Assembly: GCA_030789695.1 (NCBI GenBank)
Contig: CM061139.1
Coordinates: 105,870,837 to 105,934,836, forward strand
DNA from: Scilla litardierei
Lineage: Eukaryota > Streptophyta > Magnoliopsida > Asparagales > Asparagaceae
DNA: 64,000 nt
Direction: 5' to 3'
In this document: piece after piece, positions 34,101 through 45,600 of the stretch
Layout: each line of letters starts with the position of its first letter
How positions within the stretch are numbered: the first letter of the stretch is position 1
Notes under the pieces: generated by a model
Seen by the model: only the letters and a program-made list of their open reading frames with translations
Told to the model about the DNA's origin: nothing
Databases searched by the model: none
Made by a program: the position numbers and the translations under genes

Positions 34101-37100
34101 TCCACGCGTTCATCATCCGACTCTCCACTTGAGGAGTCCTCTTCCGAGTCGGTGAATGTGCCGACAAGTCCTTTCTTTTGCCTTCTCGACTTGTCGTGCT
34201 TGGATGCCTTCCACTTCTCCTTGTGTTTGTTTAGAGGACAATCTGGCTTGATATGTCCTGGCTTATTGCATTTATAACACACGGGAGTAGAATCATTAGT
34301 CGAAATAAATTTAGACTTACTCTTCAACTTACCTTGTCGGAAGAATCGGTCGAACTTCTTTGCCATATCGGCAAAAGCTTCCATGTCCAACTCTTCTTCC
34401 GATTCTTCATCATCGGTAGATGGAGCGGCCTTGTACGCAATCGCCTTTTTCTTTGGCTCGTCTTGCTTCAAGTACGCCTTCATCTTCTCCTTCATCTTTA
34501 TCTTACTCTCCTTGCGTACCTCGTACGACAACAAGGTACCCATCAATTGTACGACAGTATACTTATTCATGTCGTTACCTTCCTCGATGGCGAAGGTACG
34601 CTTTTCCCAACAAGAAGGACGTCCGTCAATAATTTTCGCGACTTTCTCCTTTTGGGTGCAGATCTTCCCAAGAGCTTCCAATTCGTTGGATATGTCCACG
34701 AAGCAAGCATAGTAGTCCTTCATAGTTTCACCATGTTTCATGTGAAACAACTCAAATTCTTTGTTAGCGACGAGTTTAGAATCTTTTACCGTGCTCGTCC
34801 CTTCGTGCAAGATGAGGAGTTGGTTCCATACTTGATATGCACTCTTACATGTGCATATCTTGTTGAAGTCTTCGGGCTCCAACGCACATTGCAAGGCATT
34901 CATCGCCTTGGCATTGCTTACCTCCGCGGTAGTCCACTTCGTGAAATCTTCTTCGGCGGGCTCGACATACTCCGTCATCGTGGCTCTCCAAAGTGAAGCG
35001 CTCCGGAGGAAGGTTTCCATCCGGCATTTCCAGTACCCATAGTTGGTACCGTTGAAGTGAGGAGGCCTGACTGAGGATTGTCCTTCCATAACTGAAGAAG
35101 ATTCTTGACGATCTTTGAAGACGTAGTCGTTGTTTGTCATAGCTTTGAACTCTGGCTCTGATACCAATTGTTGTGCACTGTGAAGCTACTGCACATGCAC
35201 TAGATGGGGGTGAATAATACTTTAAAATAATCAAGAGAGTTATTCTTAATTATTGTGCAAACATACAACCAACAATGCGGAATAGACTACAAACAACAAG
35301 AATAGACAAACGCAAACAAAGCATGTAACGGGTTCGGATCCACCCAAGTCTCCCCGACTTATTCCCGGTGATCCTACGTCCCAACCACCAGGATCCCCTC
35401 CGGATACTTGAGTTAGAAACCACTAATCCAAGATTTAGCACTATGAAATTCTTGTGAAAACCTTCACAAGACCAAATCATACACAAAGTAAATGTGACTC
35501 CCACAACCCGGGATCACACTCTCTCACAACCGAGAGACAATCTTAAATATCAAATACGATGAAATAAAGAAACACTTACCACAAAATCTTATGCCTTGAG
35601 TATACTTACCAAATTAGGGCAAAGATGGATTTTGAGGAAGAAGATGTCACCAAACCTTAGCTCCAAGAAGTTGACCAGCTATGGAAGCCTAGGGTGGAGT
35701 TGGTGACCTTGGATCAAGCCCTTGGCTTGAGAGGCTCACAATGGAGAGAATCTCTCTTGAGGATATTGGCTCAAAGAGTGAGGGAGAGATTCTAGTGAGG
35801 AAGAGAGAGCTTAGAAATAGCTTGAGAAAACTCTTCTCTTAGGTCTGAAATAACTTTGATAATGGACCTCTAACCTTGCCTCAAACGAATCAGGTTTGTA
35901 TTTATAAAGACAAGAAAAATCGTGCTCAAAAGATTCCCAACGGTCATATTCTGAAGCAGACTAGTCGATCAAAGAAGGATCACTGACCGAGTAGTTCATC
36001 AACTAGTCGGTCGGTGATTCAACGTGAACCGACTAACTGCTCGACAGCCAAAAGAGAAAGTTCCAGGCAATATGAACTAGTCGGTCTAAGAAGACTTGCC
36101 AACCGACTAGTTTGCCAACTAGTCGGTCGGTGAGTGTTCTTTGACCAACTAAGATAAGAAATCAAAGTAGCTGAATACAAGTTACACTAGTCGGTCTAAG
36201 AACAAATTCCAACCGACTATTTTCACAACTAGTCGGTCGATGAATGTTCTTAGACCGACTAACTGTAAACAGTAACGCAGGCTGTACAGAGGTAATGATA
36301 ACTAGTCGGTCTGAGAAGGATTCCTAACCGACTAAATCGTCATCTAGTCGGTCGGTAACTCTTCTTTGACCGACTAATTGATTAACAGGGAATGAGTTGA
36401 AAAGAGCAAGGCATTCTAGTCGGTTCAAGAGGAATTGCCGACCGACTAGATCGTCATCTAGTCGGTTGGTTTTTCTACTTGAACCAACTAACATGCACTA
36501 GAAGCCGAGGGAAGAAGCGATAGGCTTCGGAAAAGTTTCTAATGGCTTCTATGATAATCCTAGCTCTAAGATATGAGCGAAAAGAAGATTATAAAGTAAG
36601 TCCTACTCAAGGCTTAACATTCTAATCTATGAAGCTAGAAGACAATAAATAATACATGACGAACCATCTTCAAAGCTTCAATCTTCCTTCTTCTTGACTT
36701 CAATATTGCTCCTTGAGCTTCAACGAAGCTTCAGGCACACGATCACGCGTATTGAGAAGTCTTGAGACGTCGCTTTTGATGACGTATTCTTTTGGCGACG
36801 ATCTCCATAACTGCGCTCACAGAGAGTTTTTACACGATATTTATGTTTGCTCATCATCCAAAACCAAAACCTGGGAATCAATACTCAACAGATTTCCGTT
36901 CACGGATCCTGAGTCACCGTCACAGTTGACTTCTAGACTCGGCCCAGTGTAGCACCCAGCGGTCCAAGATGGTCTCCTGGTTGCACATCGTGCTCTCCGT
37001 TATAAGTTTAAGATTGAAACAGAACAAACTTAGTAGCATAGTCTCATAGTAGTTTAACGACACCGAAACAACCATAATTTCTTAGACTTTGGTGCGTCAC

Positions 37101-40100
37101 TTTTCATACAGGTTCGTTTAGATGCCTTTATATTCATGTATCGATTTCATTGATGTTGCTAGAATTTATAAGTCTACTCTATTGAGCCGTGGTACCACTT
37201 CTGTTGTTGCCACCAGGTGACCAACAAGACTACGCGAAGGCACCGTTGTACGAGGAGACAGAGTTTCCGGTTCAGGGCGACGAGCTTTTTGACTGGTTGG
37301 GTGTGAGTGACATTGTATCTTTATTTCATGTATTCATGTTTCAGCATTAGAGTGATGATGTACTTTCCATTCCATTGTATATATCGTTGTAACTCTGACT
37401 CTATGGTAATGAAAGGAGTATTTTAAATTCAGTCAAATGCTACTTGCTCCACGTTGCATCCACGGGTAACTGCAGGACCTGCATATATGGTACAAAAGTA
37501 ACTGCTCCCGGGTATGGGGCGTTACAAGTGGTGGCCCATGCAAGTCCGCGCAACCACCTCATGGACAGTGTAGAGCAAGTGGAATTACGTATTTGAGATA
37601 CTCTATTGAGTTAAATTTTACCTACGAATGCAGCGTATGAAAGTTTACGTACGCAGGAGACACAGAGCATCTACGAGATTAGCTATGGCAGAAAATGCAT
37701 CGGGATCAGGATCCGGGTCGGGCAACAACTCTGGCTCGAACACGGTGCATCAGATCTCAGACCTGACCTTGCGAGAGATGGTCCAGGCAATCCAGAGAGA
37801 ACCTAGACATGATGGAGGAGTGCAGCAGTTCCGGTCATTACGACCGCCGACTTTTACTGGACGAGAGGATGCTTTGGCTGCGGAGGACTGGCTACGTTAT
37901 ATTACTGATATGCTGAAGGCAGCGCGAGCACCTGTGGATTCATGGGTTGATATGGCGAAACTGCAACTGATCAAGGATGCGAGGATATGGTGGGATGGTG
38001 AAGAAGATCGATTGGCGCAGCCGATTTCTTGGGACACTTTTAAGAAGGAATTCAATGCCCAGTACTTTTCGCCTGAGGCACAGATGGAGCTTGAGGAGAA
38101 ATTTGTGGAACTGAAGCAATGCTCTATGACTGTGGAGGAGTATGACGCTGAGTTTTCTAGGCTCAGCAGGTGTGTGATTCCATGCACAGTATCTAGCTAT
38201 CCCACACAAAAAAATTTACTAATTAATTGATATTTTAGGTTCGCCAAGGACATGGTGTCCACACCTTTGGCTCGGGCCAAGCGATTTCAGAAGGGTTTGG
38301 ACATTGACATTCGTGACAAGCTAGTTGGGTTCAAATTGAAGACCCATGCTGATGTACTCTCCACAGCCCGGGAGTACGAGTATGTCCAGCGGGAGCGGGC
38401 ACGAGAGCGACAGACGGTGGCCCCTCCGAGACGACCACCACCTTCCACAGCAGCTTCTGCGGGGTCCAGTCGAGCACCAGCCGCCTCTACCAGGCAGATA
38501 CACCGACCTGTCCAGCAGACCCAGTTTAAGAGGCCGACGCCGCAGCAGCACCAGCGACGTCCTACACCGATCTGCCATTATTGCAATAAGCCCGGACACA
38601 TCAAGCCAGAATGTAGACTGCTTCTGAATCAGTGTCTCATCTGTGGGGCTGATGACCATACTGCCAGAGACTGTCCGCGGAGGGGGCAAAGGCCTACCGC
38701 CCCAGGCCCGACGCCTGCACCAGCTACTGCACCAGCCGGGAACACTCAGCGAAGACCCGCACTTCCACCTCACCGGAAGGTCTTTCAGCAGGGAGATCAC
38801 AGGCTCCACCTCCCAGGCGCCAGATATTCACTATGACTGCTAAGGAGGCCGACGCCACCGGATAGGTCATCACAGGTACGACTTTATTACTACATTACTT
38901 AAAACTTGTTTTGCACAATAGTCACTGCATGCTTAGACATAGTATTTAATAACCTTAGGTACCGTATTAGTAGCTAGCAGACCCGCCCTTACATTGTTCG
39001 ACTCGGGAGCTTCACACTGTTTCATGTCGAGACGATTCGTCGACCAACATAAAGTTCCTGAGTCACCACTTATCTCTTGTTGGGATGTCAACACGGGCGG
39101 TGGAGTGTTGAAGACGTCTAGTGGGAGTTCTTGCCCCGTAGTGATATGCAGGCGAGAGCTTTATGCGGACTTTCTGATCATTGAGATGCCGAGTTTTGAG
39201 GCTGTATTCGGGATGGACTGGTTGGGGACATTTTACACCACCATTGACTGCCGACGTGGAGTGGTGATGTTTGAGATGCCCGATCATCCGAAGTTCGAAT
39301 TTGTCAGATGAAGCATGTCAGAAGGGCCGATCACGTTCAGAGCCAGACCGACGAAGGCGGTGGTGTCTGCTATGGATGCTGAGCTAGAGAAGCCAGAGGT
39401 TGTGCGCGAGTTCCTGGATGTCTTTCTGGAAGAACTTACAGGTTTGCCTCCGGAACGTAATGTTGACTTTTCTATTGACTTAGAACCAGGAGCACTACCC
39501 ATATCTAAGAAACCCTACCGTATGGCACCATCGGAGCTGGAGGAAGTCCGAACACAATTGAATGATCTTCTGCAGAAGGGATGGATACAATCCAGTGTGT
39601 CATCTTGAGGAGCTCCAGTATTGTTGATGAAAAAGAAAGACGGGAGCAGACGCATGTGCATTGATTACAGAGAGGTCAATAAGGTGACTGTGAAGAACAA
39701 GTACCCCCTTCCTCGTATTGACGATCTGTTTGATCAACTTGGTGGGTCAAGTGTTTATTCAAAGTTGGATCTCAGAACTGGATACCACCAATTGAGGGTT
39801 AGGAAGGAGAATGTGTCTAAGACTGCATTTCGGACTAGATACGGACACTATGAGTTCTTAGTGATGCTGTTTGGTGTTACAAATGCGCCTGCGGTGTTCA
39901 TGAGTCTTATGAACCTAGTGTTATACGAGTATCTAGACAAATTTGTTGTGTATATTGATGATATTTTGATATACTCGAAGAACAGGCAGGAGCATGCAGA
40001 GCATTTACGGAAGGTCCTTGGGACATTGAGGCAGCATCAGCTGTACGCCAAGTTCAGCAAGTGCGAATTTTGGCTGAGCAAGGTGGCTTTCCTGGGCCAC

Positions 40101-42551
40101 GTGGTGTCTGGAGAAGGAATTTCGGTGGATACAGAGAAAGTATCAGCGGTTCAGAAATGGCCAATTCCCAAGTCAGTGTCCGAAATTCGGAGCTTTCTGG
40201 GTTAGCTGGATACTATCGGAGGTTTATACAGGACTTCTCGAAGATCGCGGAGCCGATGACGCGGTTGACGAGAAAGGATGTTATGTTTGTTTGGTCCAAG
40301 GCTTGCAGTAATGCATTTAATGAGCTGAAGAGGAGACTGACTACATCCCCGGTATTGGTTATTCCAGATCGGACAGGAGGATTTGAGGTGTTTTGCAACG
40401 CATCCGGCAAGGGTCTCGGTTGTGTGTTGCACCAACATGGCCGCGTTGTGGCGTATGCGTCCAGGCAGCTAAAGATTCACGAGAAGAACTATCCCACTCA
40501 TGACCTTGAGTTGGCGGCAGTCATTTTTGCCTTGAAGCTCTGGAGACACTTCTTGTTGGGAGAACAGGTGAATGTGTTCACCGATCATAAGAGTCTAAAA
40601 TATCTTTTCACACAGAAGGAGCTGAACATGCGACAGCGTCGATGGGTTGAGCTTATGGCAGACTATCACATTGACCTTCAGTACCATCCTGGGAAGGTCA
40701 ATGTTGTGCCTGATGCATTGAGTCATCTTCCAACAGTGATGATTCTTACGATTCAGTGGAGGCTTCAACAGGAGATCGGAGAGATGTGGATAGAAGTAGT
40801 ATCACCAGGGATGACTGCTTATCTGATGAACCTACAAATCCCGTCTACTTTGGTGGACATGATTAAGGCTGCACATGCAGGAGATGCGAAGCTGCAGAGG
40901 ATCAGAGCGTTGGTATTGACTGGACAGAGACCAGAGTTTCAGATTCATGAGGATGGGTCCTTGAGGTATGGCAGTAGGATATGTGTGCAGTCTGGAGATA
41001 TCAGGAAGGAACTGTTGAAGGAAGCTCACAGTTTTTCGTATTCTATTCACCCAGGCGGGACGAAGATGTACAAGGATCTGAGACAGCATTATTGGTGGCA
41101 TGGGATGAAGAGGAGTGTTGCTAGAAGTGTCGCCAAATGTATTGTGTGCCAACAGGTGAAGGCGGAACATCACCGCACTGCTGGATTGCTACAGCCTTTG
41201 CCTAGTCCAGAGTGGAAGTGGCAGCATATCACGATGGACTTCGTGACCGGGTTACCTCGGAGTACAAAGCATAATGATGCCATTTGGGTGATCGTGGATC
41301 GATTGACCAAATCGGCGCATTTCATACCATTCCGAGTGGGCCAGTCGACGGAGACACTTGCCAAGAAGTATATGGAGGAAGTTGTGAGATTGCACGGGGT
41401 TCCTGTCAGCATTGTGTCAGACAGGGATACTCTGTTTACGTCTCATTTTTGGAAGAGTTTGCAAGAGCATTTGGGCACCCAGTTGAGCTTTAGCACGACG
41501 TATCATCCACATACGGACGGACAGTCGGAGCGTATGATACAAATCTTGGAGGATATGCTGCGTGCCTGTATGTTAGACTTCAAGGGGTCGTGGGAAGACC
41601 ATCTACACCTCGTTGAATTTGCATACAACAACAGCTATCATGCCAGCATTGGGATGGCTCCGTTTGCAGCACTGTACGAGAGGAAGTGCCGATCACCATT
41701 GAGCTGGGATGATGTTGGTGATCGAGAACTGATTGGGCCTGAGATGATCATAGAGGCAGTTGATGTGGTTCGAACTATCAGGGAGAAGCTACAGCTGGCG
41801 CATGATAGATACAAGCATTGGGCAGATTTGAAATGTCGACATCTAGAGTTCTAACCCGGGGATCATGTCTTCTTGAAGATCTCGCCCAACAGGGGAATGA
41901 TTCGGTTTGGTCGGAGGGGGAAACTCAGCCCACGGTACATTGGACCCTTTGCCGTGTTGGAGCGAGTGGAAGAAGTGGCGTACAAACTTGCACTGCCTCC
42001 ATCCCTTGAAGGGGTGCACAATGTATTACATGTATCTCAGCTGCGGAGGTACGTGTGAGATTCGACTCATGTGGTCGACCATTCGGAGATTACGGTGCGA
42101 CCAAATTTGACATATGAGCAGCAGCCAGTGAGGATCATTGACCAACAGCAGAAGGTTCTCAGGAACAAGACTGTCAGTCTGGTGAAGGTGATGTGGCACC
42201 GAGACTCGTCTGGAGAGTCTACTTGGGAGAGAGAGGATGAGATGAAGGAGCGATATCCATACTTGTTTGATGTATCTTAGTTTTCTCTTAAATTCCGAGG
42301 ACGGAATTTTCTGTAAGGTGGGTAGGATGTAATGGGCCCATTTTTTTAAAAAAAAACATTTTTTTCTTTTCCTCTTTCTTTTTTCTTTCCGAGCGGCCCG
42401 TTAGCCCAAAAGCCCACGAGGGCTTTCTTTTTTATGTCACATCTCTCAGCCCCCTCTCATTTACTCCCGAGCCCGAGCCTAGGGCTGCAAAGCAGGCGGC
42501 CTCTCACTCTCTCTCTCGTGCGCTTCGCTCGCTCCGGGCGATCGACACCAC

Positions 42552-42612
<61 letters not shown>

Positions 42613-45600
42613 GCAGGATCGCAACCACCCCTCGTCGCCTTCGGTTTCGCACGATGAGTTCCACACGACCCCGCGCTTCGATCGTCTCCCACGATCTTCT
42701 CCCCAACAGCTCCTTCGAGCCTATAACTTCAGATTTCCTCTCCTCTCTTCATTTGCGACAAACTGTAAGTCCATTAAAAGTTTTTCAGTTGATTTTCTAC
42801 GGATCTGCGGTCAAATCCCTGCTGGGATCATCTGGATTTCTGCTGGGGCTTTTGTTCTTGGGTTTCTTGATTTTTTGGCTTCAAAAAGGTAGACCATTAT
42901 CTTCTACGCATTCAGATGCTTTCGATTATCACTATATTAATTTCTGAAATGAAATTCATAATTTAAATACATGCCGAAATCGGGTCTATGGGATGGGATG
43001 ATGACGGGAATAATATTTAGGGTTTTAATCCCTACCATCTGAGTAATTTGAGGGGTTTGGCTTCTGTCTTGCTTGGCCGGGGTCTTGGGGGTTATGAATG
43101 GCCAATGTATTATTTCCAGTCCCTCTCCTAACTTGTCTGGCCGTGTGGTTTCGCTCAAGGATCGAATTGCTTTCCAGTTTCAGCTTATCACTTTAATTTG
43201 TGGGGTTGTGACTTATGTTTAGTTCTATTCAATTTTATTTAGTTCTGATCAGTTTTGTTAGCTCTGCATACTACTTTAATTCTGTTTAATTCTGGAATCA
43301 TTCTGTCTTCATGATTTGGCCATCTGAGACCTTGGGTGTTCGCTGTTTTTGGATGTTATCTTTTGAACTGACTTCGGAATTTCGGAAACCCCTTTTACCC
43401 TTCGCAGTTGATAAACTTTGGCCTGTTTCCTTGTTGATATACTCACAACCCCTGTAGACCTTGCCGCAGGTTTGGGAACCCCCCACAACATGATGTAATT
43501 CCCATAATCTGATCCCCTGTTTATTAAATCCTTCAATCCATATTTTCAGTAACTAATTTCCGGTAGAACTGAAAGTAAATGGAAATCTTGATGTTCCAGT
43601 TTTATATTCAGCATTTATTCTTATTTCAGTTTGTGTGGAAGTTGAATTTCGTATTATGAAGGTAAATCTGAATGCAAGTCTATTACATATGTTAAATGAG
43701 ATGGCAAAATTATTAACTTGATGCAAGATAGATTCTATACACAAGTACGAAGCAGTGGAATATTTATTAGTAATTTTATCTTGAATATAGGTCTCCATGC
43801 GTGTACTAGGATTATTTGAATTCTATGGAAGCCCGACCTATAGAGCTGATCTCATATCTCAAATGCGCAATTTAAAAGTGACATAAATTTAAAGTAAATT
43901 GGACTTGATCCAATATTTGATACTTGATAGCATGTTCAGCTTTAAAGCAGCGAATGTAACTTGACATGACACAATGAACCCCCTAAAGATTGCGCAAATT
44001 GAGATAATGAGTAAGATAAATGACATTACCTGAAATAGGATTTGAATACAACGTCAAACCGTTAATTGAACAACTTTACATAACTAGTTGGGGTTGGGAA
44101 AAACTTATAAATGAGAGAGTGCGGGAGCAATTGGAGCCCTGCTTTCGGCCCGTATATGGGAGGATTTCCGTTCACGGATCCTGAGTCCCCGACACAGTTG
44201 ACTTCTAGACTCGGCCCAGGGTAGCACCCTGCGGTCCAAGATGGTCTCCGGGTTGCACATCGTGCTCTCTGTTATACGTTTAAGATTGAAACAGAACAAA
44301 CTTAGTAGCATAGTCTCATAGTATAACGACACCGAAACAACCATAATTTCTTAGACTTTGGTGCGTCACTTTTCATACAGGTTCGTTTAGATGCCTTTCT
44401 ATTCATGTATCGATTTCATTGCTGTTGTTAGAATTTATAAGTCTACTCTATTGAGCAGTGGTACCACTTCTGTTGTTGCCACCAGGTGACCAACAAGACT
44501 ACGTGGAGGCACCGTTGTACTAGGAGACAGAGTTTCCGGTTCAGGGCGACGAGCTTTGAGACTGGTTAGGTGTAAGTGACATTGTATCTTTATTTCATGT
44601 ATTCATGTTTCAGCATTAGAGTGATGATGTACTTTCCATTCCATTGTATATATCGTTGTAACTCTGACTCTATGGTAATGAAAGGAGTATTTTAAATTTA
44701 GTCAAATGCTACTTGCTCCACGTTGCATCCACTGGTAACTGCAGGACCTGCACATATGGTACAAAAGTAACTGCTCCCGGGTATGGGGTGTTACAGGCGA
44801 ATCATTGAAACCACGAACTTTCATATAATGAATAAAAAATTGCTTCAGCATACTTGACCTGAGTCATTTCGTTTAGAATATTAGGAGTAAGATCAAAAAG
44901 GTTAAATTGCATAGGGATTTCTTTTTAAATGGTAAACTCAGTAACTTTTAAGCTGGAAAAGGTAAAGATGTAGAGAAACACAGCAGCAAGCTTGTGAAAC
45001 GTATGTAGACTACAAGAAAGAAATTAGAACATGCAGGTTAATGGCATGGTGGGTGACCATGTTATTGATGAAGCCAAATATATCAACTAAGGCAAAAGGA
45101 ACGGCTTCTGAAACAGCAATCTACGAAGGGGGTATGCAAAAGATGAAAGCAACAGAATGCGTTGATAAATAACTTCTCCAAATTCAACAACTAAGCATTA
45201 GATGCGATGAATGAATAATTTTTCCAAATTCAATATTAAGCATTGAAAATTCTCAACTTTATGGTTTAGATTGCAAGCATTTTATTACTAACATAATGAC
45301 GTAAAGTGGCCACATAAGAAGCATAATTGAACAGTCGCTATGAGTACACTAAAAGCAAAAGGTAAGACTCGAAGCTTAGTTCTGTAAATGATGGCTACAA
45401 ACTTGATACATATTCCACTTTTTCTCTCCTTATGGAAATGAATGCATGCTTTTCTCTTTCTTTACCCTTTTATAGTTACATTCAGCGTGGAATAAACACC
45501 ATAAGGCGGGTATAACTATACCAACAAAATAAGCAGAGTCCACAAAATAAAGCGAAAAAGACTGCAAAAGGAATAAACAAAGTCAATATACACAAAGGGG

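Larger units (their letters stand above)
29759..36890 (-). mobile_element. Gag-only copia-type LTR retrotransposon nested in the chromovirus LTR
   Basis: LTRs at 29759-31487 and 35169-36890 share TGTTGTGC starts and ACTCAACA ends. Flanks are AATTT (29754-29758) and GATTT (36891-36895), a 5-bp duplication with one change; the intact sister LTR has GATTT at this spot, which confirms the site. Read on the minus strand, the initiator-Met primer complement TGGTATCAGAGC lies at 35166-35155 and the purine tract AAAAAGGGGGAGAA borders the other LTR. The interior carries gag only; no pol region is seen, so movement would need proteins from a related element. Confidence 0.92.
37686..42280 (+). pseudogene. 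Chromovirus gag-pol region, interrupted
   Basis: Regions in order: gag core (37686-38169 and 38239 on), two zinc knuckles ([14 protein letters not shown] and [14 protein letters not shown]), aspartic protease (LFDSGASH, 38988 on), reverse transcriptase ([11 protein letters not shown] near 39950), RNase H ([10 protein letters not shown]), integrase with an HHCC region and catalytic Asp/Asp/Glu context ([20 protein letters not shown]), and a chromodomain-like tail to 42280. Breaks seen: TAG 38863-38865, TGA 39309-39311, TGA 39606-39608, TAA 41852-41854, TGA 42056-42058, a frame change near 38800 and one near 40200. Two further interruptions look like introns and are listed separately. The copy cannot make the full polyprotein. 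The order integrase after RT/RNase H marks Ty3/gypsy; the tail suggests a chromovirus of Tekay type. Confidence 0.9.
27906..44795 (+). mobile_element. Ty3/gypsy chromovirus (Tekay-like), with a nested insertion in its left LTR
   Basis: The outer ends are TGTAATGGGC at 27906 and GTTACA at 44795. The target duplication GGCGA is perfect (27901-27905 and 44796-44800). Without the nested element the LTRs are about 2.48 kb, and the interior (37527-42327) holds gag, protease, reverse transcriptase, RNase H, integrase and a C-terminal chromodomain-like region in the order typical of gypsy elements. A purine tract GTAAGGTGGGTAGGA borders the right LTR. The sequence after the left LTR, TGGTGGCCCATGC, does not match the usual initiator-Met primer site. 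The element lies antisense inside the DAR1 intron. Confidence 0.93.

Noticed and set aside
34253..34996. A 247-codon plus-strand open frame over the copia gag
   Set aside because: It is the shadow of the minus-strand gag, which has a recognisable core and CCHC knuckle.
37527..37545. Initiator-Met primer site for the chromovirus
   Set aside because: The sequence TGGTGGCCCATGC departs from TGGTATCAGAGC at several positions; the primer is left unassigned.
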